64,000 nucleotides of DNA from Takakia lepidozioides (GCA_030704615.1 CM060731.1:85166756-85230755), one strand, 5' to 3'. Positions 1 through 10,480 are shown, numbered from the stretch's first letter. Notes: generated from the letters alone by a model not told the origin. Numbers and translations are program-made.

Positions 1-1480
1 GACCTACCTATACTCACTCACTGTTGATGGTCACAAGTCACAACTAGCCTTCAAATGTGGCGAATGTAAGGCTTGCCATCTGGGACAGGATCTGCAAAGT
101 TTTCCTTACAAAGTTAATGAAAACTAACTCTGTTTGCTCCAGCTGGCAAGACTTTCTTGTTGCCACAACATTGGCTAAGCTCCCAAGATTAGTCACGGGA
201 ATAAACTGCAATGTAAGTTGCAAAGTAGGTACTAACTTACTAACTGAGGGGAACGTCGGTGCTATCATGTTGGCAATCCCTCACCTAGTGTTGAAGGGTG
301 GCCCCACCTTGGCACTATGTCCCAAGCCCTTCTAGGATAATGCCGCGGGCCCGGACTCCCGTCCTCATGCCCGGCCTGGGCTGCTGGCTGGCCCCGCTGC
401 CAGGTCAGCTCCTCCTACGCCCTCCCATGCGCTCTTGCTGGCCCGCGCTTGATGTCGACGCCGGAACACCGGGCGATCATATTGGAGCAAGTTATTAGTG
501 CAGGAGGTTACTGTTGTCTGGTTCCAGTTTCCCAAAAGGAGGCAGTGATGGAAGCCAACGACCTGGCTTGAAGAAGAACGGGTTACCCATGGATCTACAA
601 GCATTTTATTCTGAAGCACTCATTTTCAAGAGCATGAAGTCTCTACATTTCTTCGACCAGTTAGTCGGGAACAGATATGTCACTAAGATCTAGAAGAAAA
701 CCAGCTTTAGAGGGTTTTACTACTTTTCCGAGTCAGAGAGTGTGATAAGTCAGACGTGCAGGATTGACGTGAAGCTATCAGCAGCTCTCACTTCAGAAAC
801 TGTGCACTATGAATCTGGACGTCCGCATCTCTGTTAGTCCATTGACCTCATGTTCAAGATGTCTGGAGTCTGGACTTGGACCAGAAAGCGTGATGGCCCT
901 AAATTCGACATGCACTCTCCAGGAATTAGATCGACACGATCATACCAACCGAGGTCCAAACGTCCCGTCCCTTCTACGTCCTCTGTTGACCAGTGTTTTC
1001 ATCTCATTGATACCTACAGCGGACTCATCGATTACCTTATTTGACAAGCTTGATCCCAAGGGCTGACTCCCAAGGCCATGTACAACTATGATGGGTTCCA
1101 ACTGCCTGCACCCTGCTTGCAAGGAGACTTTGCTTCACCCAACAACCCAGTCTAGATGGCAGCTCGGACGGTAGAAACTACTTATCATTTTTCCTCGCAG
1201 GCTCCCCAAAGTTGTGATTACGGTATCTCGTTTGACATCTATATCTAATCTAGCTACTTCAGTGGCATACTCTTTGGGTTATGAATAATACTGACATGAA
1301 CACATTACTGTGCATGGATGTAATTCTGGATTTTCTAAGCTTGATGATTGATGGATGGTGTCACTGTTAAGTGGCTGATATGTTTGATTATTCTTTCATG
1401 ACAACGACCCTAGGGATATTGTCTTTGTCTTGACATGACAAAAAGTATCTTCCCTCATCTGTCCCTCTGTCCCATCTGCA
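1..1480. other. Stretch without a recognisable gene
   Basis: Several short open frames (under 95 codons) occur on both strands, but none has a recognisable motif, a clear splice context or a preferred frame. The part around 340-480 is richer in G and C than its surroundings. I see no repeat, RNA gene or mobile-element signature here. Confidence 0.5.
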
Positions 1481-1489
1481 GTTGCTCAG

Positions 1490-2760
1490 TCACTCCCCCC
1501 CCCCCCCCCACCTTCTTTTTTATTTTCTTTCCCTCATCTCTCCCTCTGTCCCATCAAGATGTGGAGAAAGAAGGAGAAAGAGGGAGTGAGGAGGGAAAAA
1601 ATAAATAAATCAGAAGGTGGGGGGGCCCGGAGTGACTGAGCAGTTGCAGCTGCTCAGTCACCCCTCCCATTTTATTTATTTTTTCCTCATTTCTCCGTCT
1701 CTCTCCTTCCTCTCTCCCTGTCCCTCTCTTTTCTGCTGCTCACAAAAGAAAAAAAACCAGAGAGGGGCTGAGCTGCTGCTGCTCAGTCACCCCCCCACCA
1801 CATTCTTTTTTTATTTTCTTGGCCCCCTCTATCCCTCTCCCTCCCTCTCTCCCGTCTGTCCCTCTCCCTCTCTCTCCCTCTCCTTTATGCAGCTCCCAAA
1901 AAAAAAAGGTAAATCTCTTCCTCTCTTTCTCTCTCTCCCTCTCTCTCCATGAAATTGAAACTGAAGAACACTTCTTCCATTGTCCTATATACTATGAGAT
2001 CCGTGGGGATTCCACTCTCTACTCCGTGGAACCCAATCTCTCACTGAAATCTCTCATTATGAAGATCAGAAATGCATGGCTGCTTACCTGCAGTTGGGTG
2101 CCTCACGCAGCAGCTCCTTCACGCTGGTGGTCCCTCCCGCGGCGCTGGCGCTCCGCCACCAGGTCGTGTGGGCACGCTCCCTCGCTCAAACAGCCAAAAA
2201 TAAAATAAAAATGAGGGAGAAGAGGGAGAGAGAGAGCGAGGGAGAGAGATTAAGGCGAGAGAGAGAGTGAGAGCTGAGAGGGAGAATGAGAGAGAGAGAA
2301 CATCGAGGGAGGGCAGCTCCCTCACGCGGCAGCTCCTTCACGTTGGCGGTCCCTCCCGCGGAGCTGGCATTCCGCTGGCGCTCCACTAGCAGGTCGCGGG
2401 GGCGCGCTCCCAGCTCGCTCAAACAACAACAAAAAAAACAAAAAGAGAGAGAAGAGCGAGAGAGAAAGCGAGAGAGAGTGTGAGGGAGAGAGATTAGGGC
2501 GAGTGGAAGAGTGAGAGAGAGAGAATGGGACGGAGAGAGAGGGCGCGCGCGCGTTTGAACGCTGTGGCGCGTCAGTGTTGCGTCACCGCCACCAGAAAAC
2601 GCTCCGACGCGCGGGGGTAGTTGCGCCCGGGAGAGCTCGAGAGCTAAAAAAAACAAAGTAGGGATGGAGGGAGGGGAGGGAGGAAGAGTGAGAGGAGGAG
2701 GGTGAGGGAGAGAGAGATAAGATAGAGAGATTGAGAGGGGGAGTGAGAGGCGGTCGGTGC
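1490..2760. repeat. CT/GA low-complexity region with a 0.2-kb tandem duplication
   Basis: The left half is C/T-rich (CCCTCTCTCC-like runs, a C run at 1495-1510). The right half is G/A-rich (GAGAGAGAG runs). A GC-rich module with the phrase AGCTCCTTCACG, then GGTCCCTCCCGCGG, occurs at about 2100-2190 and again at about 2313-2425, so it is a tandem duplication of roughly 215 bp. Long open frames read through this region only because the composition lacks stop codons; I do not regard them as genes. Confidence 0.8.
1947..2096 (+). mobile_element. LINE-B 3' fragment
   Basis: About 150 bp matches the C-terminal zinc-finger end of LINE-B, seen at 35124-35270 and 50899-51045. It reads [12 protein letters not shown] followed by Y-Y-E-I-R-G, the His-Cys half of the LINE-B C-terminal CX2C...HX4C motif. 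It is embedded in the CT/GA low-complexity tract, with no flanking remainder of the element. Confidence 0.75.
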
Positions 2761-3344
2761 AGCCGCGGCGCGCCAGTGTGGCGACCCCACCGGAAAACAT
2801 TGGCGGCGATCAGGCGCCTTCGCGAAGGGGAGAGAGAAGGGGAGAGAAGGGCGGCCACCTTGGCAAGAGGAGGATCCGCTGCAACGTTGGGGAATCGCAC
2901 GGGCGTCGCTGCCTCAGGGGGACATCACACGGCAATCGCAATGGCATTGCAGCTCTGGCGCAAGGGTGAGTTGAAGAGGCCTCTTACCTTTTTTCTCGCA
3001 CCATGACGTAGATGCAGTTTGTGAGGTAGTGGGGTACGATGCGTGTTTTTCTATTTTTGGGCACCGGGCCAGGCGCTTGCCACCTACGCACACACATTCG
3101 TCATCCTCGACATCGGCACCCCCATCATCACCATCATCCGCATCGTCCGTTCCTCCTATTGTACATGTTATTTCCTCATCACCATCGACATCCCGGCTAT
3201 CTCGCCCGGTACTACCTCCACGCGAGATCCCTCATACCAACCTACGTGTCCCTTCCCCTCCATTGCCGAGACCACAGCCGCCACCGAGTCCGTATCCGGG
3301 TCCTCCGGCAGAATCCGGATGGATCCCACCACCTTTGGGGACTG

Positions 3345-4066
3345 TGTAACTGGGACCAATGGTTCACTAGGTTCCCACTCCGGGAGGAGGGCCCCCGAAG
3401 TGATGGACGGGCACCGCCCCCTAGGAGAGGTGGATCGAAGTTGTTTCGCATGGTTGGTCCGCGCCTTCGCCGGCTTGATGACGGCACCATACGTCATCGT
3501 GGTGCTAGGGAGCTATTCACGATGGGAGTCCAACCCCATTTCTACCAATGTCTTGTGCCTTGTCCAGTTCCGATTCCCGAGGGTGAGCCCTTTCTTTTTT
3601 GGGGTCGCATGTATTGCGTGATAGAGGCAATGGACCCTAGTATGGGTTGCGGACTTTTTTTGATGGAGGATGTAGTTTTGGGGAGATGAGAAGATTCTGT
3701 GGATTTGTTCCCCTATTTTGGGCCGAGGTACACCCACCGGGAGTGGCAATTATTGCAGACACACGGCCTTGCAGGGTCCTTGATCCATCCTTACATCCTT
3801 GTTGTGAACGACAATGATGTAAGGGCGAGAAATTTGGGCCGCAAAGCCCATATTTATTGTGACGGAAACCCCGATGTGTACAGCAACGTGGCTGGGCTCA
3901 TCAACAGTTCAGTTACCTTACCGCCGGGCCACACCGCCAACGTGTTTTGGGATGAGCGCCATGATGGGGATAGTAGATTGGACCCTAACATCGCCACTTT
4001 TGTGATGACATGTGCGAGGAGGACCATTAGGGCTGAAGAGGAGTTGTTTGCATAGTATGACTTTAG
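3345..4066 (+). pseudogene. SET-domain coding region with in-frame stops
   Basis: One reading frame runs from about 3345 through 4066, broken by a TGA at 3687-3689 and a TAG at 4053-4055. On the near side it reads SMGCGLFLMEDVVLG, the usual SET entry (G-x-G-L-F then D-hydrophobic). After the TGA come DLFPYFGPRYT and then AGLINSS, which sits at the position of the SET NHS-type motif. It ends with RTIRAEEELFA, a stop, then YDF, matching the closing A-G-E-E-L-x-x-x-Y of SET domains. SET proteins transfer methyl groups to lysines of histones or other proteins; here the family rests on motif order only. A Pro/His-rich leader (3039-3340) is open in three frames and may not be coding. The CACTA transposase starts about 380 bp downstream in the same orientation, so this could be a captured host fragment. 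The stops imply it is dead, unless an intron removes one. Confidence 0.55.
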
Positions 4067-4438
4067 GCGTTAGCCGAGTTTCATCATGTGTAGATGGACG
4101 TAAGAAGACATTTTGTACCTTGAGGTGGCTTCCTCCACCGTGTATATATATACATAGGCATTGATGTGTATTTGGGTACACTTTTTCATGCTATATTCAA
4201 GGGAGTTTGGGTGGACGTTATATGTGAATTAGGGTATTTTGAATTATATAGTGTCTCATTCATGTGGTGAAGCAATGTATGTATTCCCCTCGTGTGTATA
4301 ATGTGTACTTTGGGTTTTATCCCATATGATAATGAACAACGCCATGTATAGAAACTGATAATGACATGGTTGTTTTTGGCATCTTAGGATGTCGGCCACA
4401 ACCCCACGACGTTAATTCATGAAGTTCATGATCTTGTC

Positions 4439-5156
4439 ATGAACCGAGATTTTGTTCATTCGGAAGGGGGTGCGTGTCAAAGGGACCCGACCCCGTCTGA
4501 CATGGCGGTCTCCGATGGTGAGGACAACAATGACAATGGAATTATGCATGAGGATGTGGCAGCAATGGAGGACCTCTTAACGCATCAGATGGTAGATGAG
4601 GACACTGACTCTTTGAATGACATGGAAAAAGAAGCTAAAACTCCCTTATACGAAGGGGCCAAAGTGAGTAGACTTTCAACCATCTGGTTGTTGCTGAATT
4701 TGCAAATCCGGTTTGGCATAAGCAATGTGGGTATGTCCGCCATAATGCGGACTATTACGGACTACATCCTTGCCCCACATTTGAAGCCGAGAATGCCACG
4801 ATCAAGAAAAGAGGCAAAAGCAACCTTGGATGCTGTAGGAATGGGCTATAAGATTTTTCATGCATGTCCATGTGATAAGACCCTGTACTACGGAGAGGAT
4901 GCAAAACTCACCAAGTGTCCAAAGTGCAACAAAGACCGATATTGGGATGATGTTCAAGGGAAGAAAGCCTCGCGCAAGGTATACCCGCGCCACAATACAC
5001 TTGTATATTGCATTCTACCTTTTTGCAACTGCTACAAGACGTAAGGTTTTATTTAGAGATATTAATGACACTGATTATGATATGGGACCGACATGGGGAT
5101 GGTGCCAGAAAATGCATTACTTTCCAATCATCCCGCGACTGCAGGCACACTACTGA
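4439..5156 (+). CDS. Tnp2 N-terminal segment (two exons)
   Basis: Exon 1 (4439-4978) carries the acidic leader, then EAKTPLYEGAKVSRLSTIWL and a Cys pair in HACPCDK followed by KCPKCNKDRYW, the signature N-terminal block of plant CACTA transposases. A GT at 4979 and an AG ending at 5045 define a 67-bp intron. Splicing it joins ASRK to VLFRDINDTDY in phase and leads to YFPIIPRLQ, as in Tnp2. A TGA at 5154-5156 ends the frame where the family continues, so the segment is truncated. The longest simple open frame instead runs unspliced through the intron to 5044. Confidence 0.75.
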
Positions 5157-5165
5157 AGCCCCTCA

Positions 5166-5450
5166 TTGGCAAAACTGATGAGATGGCACGCCTTGCATCG
5201 GAGCCCCCCGGGAAAGGTGTGCGGGCCACAAGATTCACAAGCATGGAGGCATACTGAAGAGATGTGGCCTTTTCTCTTGGAGGACCCACGACATGTCCGC
5301 CTCGGCTTCTCCTCGGATGGGGTCAACCCATACTCTGTCCAGTCATGTAGTTATTCCGCTTGGCCGGTGACCATGGTGAATTACAACATCCCTCTGTATC
5401 TTTCAATAAAAAAAATGCCATATCATGTTGGCTGCCATTGTACCGGGTGA
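5166..5450 (+). CDS. Tnp2 segment with RLGFSSDG core
   Basis: Reads MRWHALH, then WRHTEEMWPFLLEDPRHVRLG, SSDGVNPYS and SYSAWPVTMVNYNIPLYLS. In Tnp2 these form the stretch around the first conserved Asp of the catalytic core (D of SDG). After LYLSIKK the frame departs from the family, and the expected continuation is found in another frame, so there is a frameshift near 5410-5430. A GT-rich junction at about 5449 may start an intron ending before 5640, where GKQVKHMDTYLRPLVDEL resumes on the same strand. Confidence 0.75.
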   Translation: MAKLMRWHALHRSPPGKVCGPQDSQAWRHTEEMWPFLLEDPRHVRLGFSSDGVNPYSVQSCSYSAWPVTMVNYNIPLYLSIKKMPYHVGCHCTG

Positions 5451-5637
5451 GTGTTCCCATTTCATGCTTATTATTTCTTTGGATTTTACATTAATCTTCT
5501 TCTCTTTGGCGCAATTCCGATGGAAGATTGATGAGTGACGTAATGATGGAGTAAGATGTGTCATTCATTATGAAGTATAAATTTCATGGTGGAGCATTGA
5601 AACAATGATGTGAATGTCAGATAGGGAAAAAACAAGT

Positions 5638-5790
5638 GAAACACATGGACACGTATTTGCGACCTCTAGTTGATGAACTTAAGGAACTATGGAGGGGGGT
5701 GCCGGCATTGGATGCTTCAATTGACCATATGGCCCGACAATCTTTTCATATGAGAGGCATCTTGCTTTGGACAATGCATGATTATCCAGG
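5638..5790 (+). CDS. Tnp2 internal exon-like segment
   Basis: A short frame encodes KHMDTYLRPLVDELKELW and then QSFHMRGILLWTMHDYPG, which matches the Tnp2 block written in other plants as D-x-Y-L-x-P-L-x-x-E-L-x-x-L-W and R-A-x-L-L-W-T-I-x-D-F-P. It is followed directly by GTATAT, a likely splice donor, and the next Tnp2 block begins near 5948. It is too short for most ORF finders. Confidence 0.65.
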
Positions 5791-5941
5791 TATATTCTGT
5801 TCCCCATGAGAAACCCGTGTACATTTACATGTCAAGGGATATTGATGAGGATTGGGATTGATTGAAGTAACGGCGTCAATTTTCTGCACCGTAGTGGGGT
5901 AGATGCACATGGAAACTTTTTGTCTTTGCTAATGTGGCGGA

Positions 5942-6331
5942 ATGTCTACAGGACTTACTGTTTGCTCGGGGTTGAGAACTAAATGGTACCACACATGCCT
6001 GCATTGTGGCGATGAACTTGATGCACAAAGCTCCAGCAATCTTTGCAAGATGGTGTATCCCAACTACCGCAAGTTTCTTCCTTTTAGCCATCATTGGAGA
6101 AGAAGAGACAAACACTTGTTTGATGGCAAAGTGGAGTTACGTCCCCCACCTGTGACACCGTCTGGGAACTTTTGGGAAGACCGATGGAAGGAGGCCCATC
6201 CGGAGGGGTCCGGTGAAGTAGAGATGCCCGACATGAAGCGGCTTTCAATCTTCTACGAGTTGCCATATTGGGCGGTATATATTCCACAAAAACACCATCA
6301 ATATTTCATTGTCACTTTCACGACAAAATAG
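5942..6331 (+). CDS. Tnp2 cysteine block segment
   Basis: Encodes GLTVCSGLRTKWYHTCLHCG, a weak form of the Tnp2 zinc-binding block (C...C-x2-C), then YPNYRKFLPFSHHWRR and FWEDRWKEAHPE. The stretch 6143-6293 (FWEDRWKEAH through YWAVYIPQKH) has an inverted relative at 19253-19405 on the minus strand, so this part of the CACTA family occurs at least twice in the window. The frame stops at 6331; the next block starts at 6369 after a short gap. Confidence 0.7.
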   Translation: MSTGLTVCSGLRTKWYHTCLHCGDELDAQSSSNLCKMVYPNYRKFLPFSHHWRRRDKHLFDGKVELRPPPVTPSGNFWEDRWKEAHPEGSGEVEMPDMKRLSIFYELPYWAVYIPQKHHQYFIVTFTTK

Positions 6332-6368
6332 ACGTGTAAGATTTTGTGGGTGGGGATATATGTAGGAC

Positions 6369-7256
6369 ATGAAGATTCGTCATCTTCTAGATCCCATGCA
6401 TATTGAGAAGAATGTTTGCTCGTCCCTTTTTCGTGTTCTTCATGGCACGCCGGCAAAGAAGGGAGTGGCTGCGAAAGGAGATTCTCTCGGTGTTAGAAAT
6501 GAACTTGAGGAGCAGGGTCGCATGCCCCATCTATGGGCCGAAGAAAATGGTGTGGACCCAAAGGGTGTTGTACGGTGGAAGTATAGGCACGCACATTGGC
6601 AATGGACAAAGGAGGAATACAAGAAAGTGATAGCCACCATAGGAGCTGTCCGAACACCAACTGTTTATGGGTCATCCCTCCGTATGAAATTCAACGAAGA
6701 CGGGGTCCATGGTTTGAAGTCTCATGACTACCACAATCTATTGCAAGACATCTTGCCCATTGCAGTACGTGGGACATTGACTCCCGAGGTTCATGAGACA
6801 GTCCATAGATTGGGAGCCTTGTTCCGGTGGATTTGCTCCAAAGAGCTGGAGGAAGCGGACTTTCCACGCATGAAGAAGGAGGCGGCGGTGGTCATGTGTA
6901 TGTTGGAGATGCACCTTCCTCCCTCCTTCTTTGACATCCAAGTGCACGTAGTGGAAGAGACTTCAATTGCCGGCCCCGTTCATTCTCGGTGGATGTACTA
7001 CCTTGAGCGATACATGAAGACTTTGAAAGCACATGTAAGACAAATGGCACACCCGGAGGGTAGCATGGCGGAGGGGTATACAATGCAAGAGGCTATGTTC
7101 TACTGCATGGAGTACTTGGCAAGGGTGGATAAGGCAGCCCCTCCAATGTGGAAGGAAGATGAGGATGTACGAACCAATGACATTGTTTTGCCCAAAAATT
7201 CAAAGAGGGTTAAATTACCCATCATGGTGATTAACCAAGCGCATGAGTTCATATAA
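6369..7256 (+). CDS. Tnp2 C-terminal core with DUF4218
   Basis: This is the best-preserved part of the element: 295 codons, no break. It starts with MKIRHLLDPMHIEKNVCSSL, the near-invariant H-x-x-x-P-M-H-I-E-K-N-V-C motif of plant Tnp2. DUF4218 follows (about residues 115-235) with LKSHDYHNLLQDILPIAVRG, RWICSKELEE, LEMHLPPSFFDIQVH, RWMYYLERYMKTLK and PEGSMAEGYTMQEAMFYC. The start Met is probably not a translation start but an internal exon position, since Tnp2 continues upstream. In the family DUF4218 follows the transposase core; its biochemical role is not established. Confidence 0.85.
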   Translation: MKIRHLLDPMHIEKNVCSSLFRVLHGTPAKKGVAAKGDSLGVRNELEEQGRMPHLWAEENGVDPKGVVRWKYRHAHWQWTKEEYKKVIATIGAVRTPTVYGSSLRMKFNEDGVHGLKSHDYHNLLQDILPIAVRGTLTPEVHETVHRLGALFRWICSKELEEADFPRMKKEAAVVMCMLEMHLPPSFFDIQVHVVEETSIAGPVHSRWMYYLERYMKTLKAHVRQMAHPEGSMAEGYTMQEAMFYCMEYLARVDKAAPPMWKEDEDVRTNDIVLPKNSKRVKLPIMVINQAHEFI

Positions 7257-7358
7257 CTGAAGAACACCCCATCCATACATGAGTGGGAGGCAAGATACAA
7301 TAACCTTGTTCAACAACGACATGAGGAGACGGTTGCATGGAGGCGGAACCATGCAAGG

Positions 7359-8036
7359 GTGACTACACGCGCTCCGCGAGCAAGGGGCCGGCGTAGAAAT
7401 GTTTCTTCACAAGATTTGCCCATGGAATTGCAGCCTCTAAGTTCATTCCGCCATTGGCTTCGGACTGAAGTTGAGGACACCATTGCGAAAGGTGAGGTGG
7501 TTTCAAATTTGGTGCAAGACATTGCAAGGGGCCCCTCTCAATTTGCGATCTCATACACGGCGGTTTGGGTTCATGGTCGTCATTTTCGCATTCGTGCTCT
7601 TGACATGAAGCGCAAAACAACGTTTGATTTTGGCTCGTGTGCCTCATATTGGCAAGACTCCGTGTGGGGCAAGGGAGATACACGACCTACCATGAGCAGA
7701 CTCAACTACATTGGAGAGCTTGAGAGCATACTCCAACTCCAGTATACAAGGCACCAGCCTCTTATCTTCAAGGGAAGGTGGTTCCAGCCACATCTTGTGG
7801 GGCCCTCCGCAACACTAGTGGAAGACGAGTGTGGTTTCATGCGCATCAATACAGATAGGCTCGAATCTACTCATCGAGCCTTTTTCATGGCCTTCAGACA
7901 TGGAGCAAGTTTTCTTCTCCGGATCAGGAAATTGGAAGATGGTTGTGCATGCTCATCCAAGAGGAAGACGTATCTATCATGGTCGGGGATCTACATGGGG
8001 CGAGGCAAATGCGGAGGAGGAAGAGACTGGTCATGA
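7359..8036 (+). CDS. DUF4216-like segment of the CACTA protein
   Basis: An open frame follows the DUF4218 part. The middle (RRKTTFDF-like region, then YIGELESILQLQYTRHQPLI, FKGRWFQPHL, FMRINTDRLESTH) resembles DUF4216, where a short beta-rich domain reads I-L-E-L-x-Y...F-K-C-x-W-F...x-V-N. After STHR the frame is wrong: the expected PF-WPSDMEQVFFS continues in the +1 frame, so a small indel lies near 7880. The last 50 codons of this frame are therefore spurious. Confidence 0.6.
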   Translation: MTTRAPRARGRRRNVSSQDLPMELQPLSSFRHWLRTEVEDTIAKGEVVSNLVQDIARGPSQFAISYTAVWVHGRHFRIRALDMKRKTTFDFGSCASYWQDSVWGKGDTRPTMSRLNYIGELESILQLQYTRHQPLIFKGRWFQPHLVGPSATLVEDECGFMRINTDRLESTHRAFFMAFRHGASFLLRIRKLEDGCACSSKRKTYLSWSGIYMGRGKCGGGRDWS

Positions 8037-8307
8037 TGACGATGATGTTGGCCGAGGTTGGATAGAGGGGGTACAAGAGAATGATGACACCCCGGACAAT
8101 GCATCCCGGACCCTATATGATGAGGCTCCATCAGATGCGGATGTCGGGGAAGAAGATGAAGACATGGTCATTGAAACCGAGGTGGAAGATGATTCAGATG
8201 TGTCTTTTGGTGACCAGGCCATTTATGACAATGACTCTGATGAGCAAGAAGACTTGCAGCTTGATGAGGACGAAGAAGCTCCGGATGATGATGTTCAAGT
8301 TGATTAG
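7831..8307 (+). CDS. Acidic C-terminal tail of the CACTA protein
   Basis: The frame entered after the indel near 7880 reads EPFSWPSDMEQVFFSGSGNW, KMVVHAHPRGRR and then a very acidic tail rich in D and E (GEEDEDMVIETEVEDD, DEQEDLQLDEDEEAPDDD) ending at a TAG at 8307. Acidic tails are usual at the end of plant CACTA TnpD/Tnp2-type proteins. The first 15 codons before EPF belong to the wrong frame. Confidence 0.6.
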   Translation: MVSCASIQIGSNLLIEPFSWPSDMEQVFFSGSGNWKMVVHAHPRGRRIYHGRGSTWGEANAEEEETGHDDDDVGRGWIEGVQENDDTPDNASRTLYDEAPSDADVGEEDEDMVIETEVEDDSDVSFGDQAIYDNDSDEQEDLQLDEDEEAPDDDVQVD

Positions 8308-8880
8308 ACACGTAATCAAAGCTACATAATAATTCTCGCACAGAACTGTACCCATCCCTTCGATTGATTGTACATGTACATGCATGTAGCTTATTTATAT
8401 GATTGATCAATGAAAAATCCATGAAAAAAATCCTTTGGAGTTGTAGGAATGATTCTAGTCAAGTTGTGACTCGAAAAGTGACTCTCGGATTGTTGAGTTT
8501 TTGTACGAGGGCAAGAATGTTGGAAGACATGGTTCTTGTTCTACAAGTGCTGACCAAGACTACCCCTGGAAACCCTTCAATCGATTTGGTTACCATGGTC
8601 TCGATGCAACAGAAAGAATCTTTGAAATTGGTTTGAAAGACAACAATGTTGCCAAAGCCATTGCCAAAGCAATCTACCCTCAACCCTCTAATCCCATGGC
8701 CCTTCCCTTTTCCTTTCCTAGTGCCCCCACCCCCTCTCCCTGCCCTTTGTCTTTAACAATAAGGCCGCCCGGGTTGATCACGGTTTCCCACATGCAAGAT
8801 AGACTTGTTATATTGTAGGACAGAAGGAGGAATAAAAAGATTTGCAACAATGGATCCATTCAGCTTGGCCTCTGCCATGA
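8308..8880. other. Stretch without a recognisable gene (CACTA 3' flank)
   Basis: After the stop at 8307 there is AT-rich DNA with GATTGATTGTACATG and CATGTACATGCATG, then short open frames without known motifs. It could be the 3' part of the CACTA element, but I see no terminal repeat that would prove it. Confidence 0.4.
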
Positions 8881-8884
8881 CATT

Positions 8885-9917
8885 TGCAAAGACACATAAA
8901 AGGTGATATTGCGATTCCCCGCCGTCGCAGACCTGCTGGGGCATGGCAATGTCGTCGCAATACCGTCGCAAGGCGACCCCTAGAGGTCGCAACCCCCTAC
9001 ATTTACAATATCTATGATTGCGGATTTTTCCTACGTAATGATTTTTTTTTTAGCTCTATTTTGTTCTGTGAATGCAAACCCCACACCACTACATCCGAAA
9101 AAAAAAACAAAGAGTTTCCTTCGCTCACTATTGCGGAACTCTCTATGGAGAGTGCATGACGTTGAAAAGAACTCAACTTGGGAGTGCAAATGAGGGAAGA
9201 AAATATGGTTTTCAATCCAAATGATTTTTGTTCACTCCCAAATTTTTGCACACGCATTGCACATGCTGTCATTAAGCATATGGCTTGGGAACGGAATAAA
9301 AAAAAAACATGTGCATGTGCAAAAAATCATCATCCCACCTGAGGGGATGAGGAGGAGGATGTGGCGGCGGCCGTCAAGTTTGTTGGGATCGGCACCAATG
9401 GTGGTAGAAAGAACTCTGGCCCTGTTATACAGCAGGAGAGAAGAAGCATTATAACAATTGGAATAAGGGGATCAATTGACCCTGGCCTCTGCCATGACCT
9501 TTGCAAAAAGACACTAAATAGGGCCTCTCTGCAACTCCCGGACGTCGCAGGCCCGTCGCATTACCGCTGACGGGCGACTTCTAGCAGTTGCAACCCCCGC
9601 GAGGTGGCGTGCCCTCGCCACGTGGCGGCCAAGGGGGAAATGACATCCTTGCGACTCCCCAACGTCGCTGCCCTGCTGGAGCGTCGCTAGGCCGTCCTAG
9701 CGACGACAAGACATCGCAATACCCCGTCGAGCTGGGCGGCCAAGGGGAAATGGTGACGTTGCGACCCCCGGACGTCGCTGGAACGTCGCAGTACCCCTCT
9801 AGCCTGGGGGTCTAGGATTGGGGATTTCTGGTACGTAATGATTTTTGTTTTTACTCAAATTTGTTTTGTGAATTCAACCCTTGCACCACTACATCTGTGC
9901 AAAATATTGGACCCAAG

Positions 9918-9955
<38 letters not shown>

Positions 9956-10480
9956 CTCACTTTTTAAGACTATCTATGAAGAGTGCATGAAGTTGTAGAA
10001 CTTAACTTTGGAGTACAAATGAGGGAAGAAACTACGGTTTTGGGTCCAGATGACTATTGTTTACTCCCAATTTTTGCACGTACATTGCATATGCTGTCAT
10101 TAAGCATATGGCTTGAAAGTGGAATTAAAAAAAAATTGTGTGCAGACGAAACGCAATATTTAGTCTCCACGACACGTAGTTTCGTTGAAATCTCGACCAT
10201 TGACTGAACTTGGTTCAAGCTTATGTTTGGTCCACATGTGCTTAAGTATGTTCAGATCACAGATGCAAAGTTGCAAATGACGAGCATCAAGAAGAAATAT
10301 TCACCCCCGACGTCGTAGGCCCTGCATGAAGTTGAAGAAAACTCAACCTTGGAGAGCAAATGATGGAGGAAAATATGATTTTGGGTCCAGATGACTTTTG
10401 TTCACTGCCAAATTTTGCACGCACATTGCACACGCTGTCATTAAGCATATGGCTTGAGAATGGGAAAAAAAAGAATCATG
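8885..10480. repeat. GTCGC-rich blocks alternating with a three-copy unit
   Basis: Two blocks (8905-8995 and 9525-9825) are packed with GTCGCA, GCGAC and CGTCGC in both orientations. Between and after them a longer AT-rich unit recurs at about 9026-9310, 9828-10135 and 10324-10480. Each copy shares GTGCATGA(C/A)GTTG, TTTTTGCAC or TTTTGCAC, and CATGCTGTCATTAAGCATAT or its close variant. An (AT)n run occupies 9922-9952 in the second copy. The mix of short inverted GC motifs and a nearby CACTA gene would fit subterminal CACTA repeats, but that is inference. Confidence 0.65.
9922..9952. repeat. (AT)n microsatellite
   Basis: An uninterrupted alternating AT run of about 30 bp lies inside the second copy of the 9-10 kb repeat unit. 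Confidence 0.95.

Larger units (their letters stand above)
4439..8307 (+). pseudogene. CACTA (En/Spm) Tnp2-type transposase, decayed
   Basis: The parts of plant Tnp2 appear in order on the plus strand: an acidic N-terminal leader; the conserved block with HACPCDKTLYYG and KCPKCNKDRYW; a catalytic-core segment with RLGFSSDGVNPYS; a cysteine block with CLHCGDEL; the DPMHIEKNVC motif; a DUF4218 region (LKSHDYHNLLQDILPIAVRG, PPSFFDIQVH); a DUF4216-like region; and an acidic tail. Tnp2 is the DDE-type recombinase that cuts and pastes CACTA elements in the nucleus. At least three breaks exist: a stop at 5154-5156, a frameshift near 5410-5450, and a frameshift near 7880 between the DUF4216-like part and the acidic tail. 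Possible introns lie at 4979-5045, about 5450-5640 and 5791-5947. I found no CACTA terminal inverted repeats that I could defend. Assignment to the superfamily is firm; activity is very unlikely. Confidence 0.88.

Noticed and set aside
1617-2900. Ser/Leu/Pro-rich frames up to 204 codons
   Set aside because: Created by CT/GA low-complexity DNA lacking stops; no motif, present on both strands.
3039-3340. His/Pro-rich leader as a protein domain
   Set aside because: Open in three frames at once because of CAC/ATC/TCC repeats; frame cannot be chosen.
9078-9100. CACTAC at the end of the repeat block as a CACTA terminal repeat
   Set aside because: CACTACATC occurs at 9082 and 9885 inside repeat copies; no inverted partner GTAGTG with 3-bp duplication was found.
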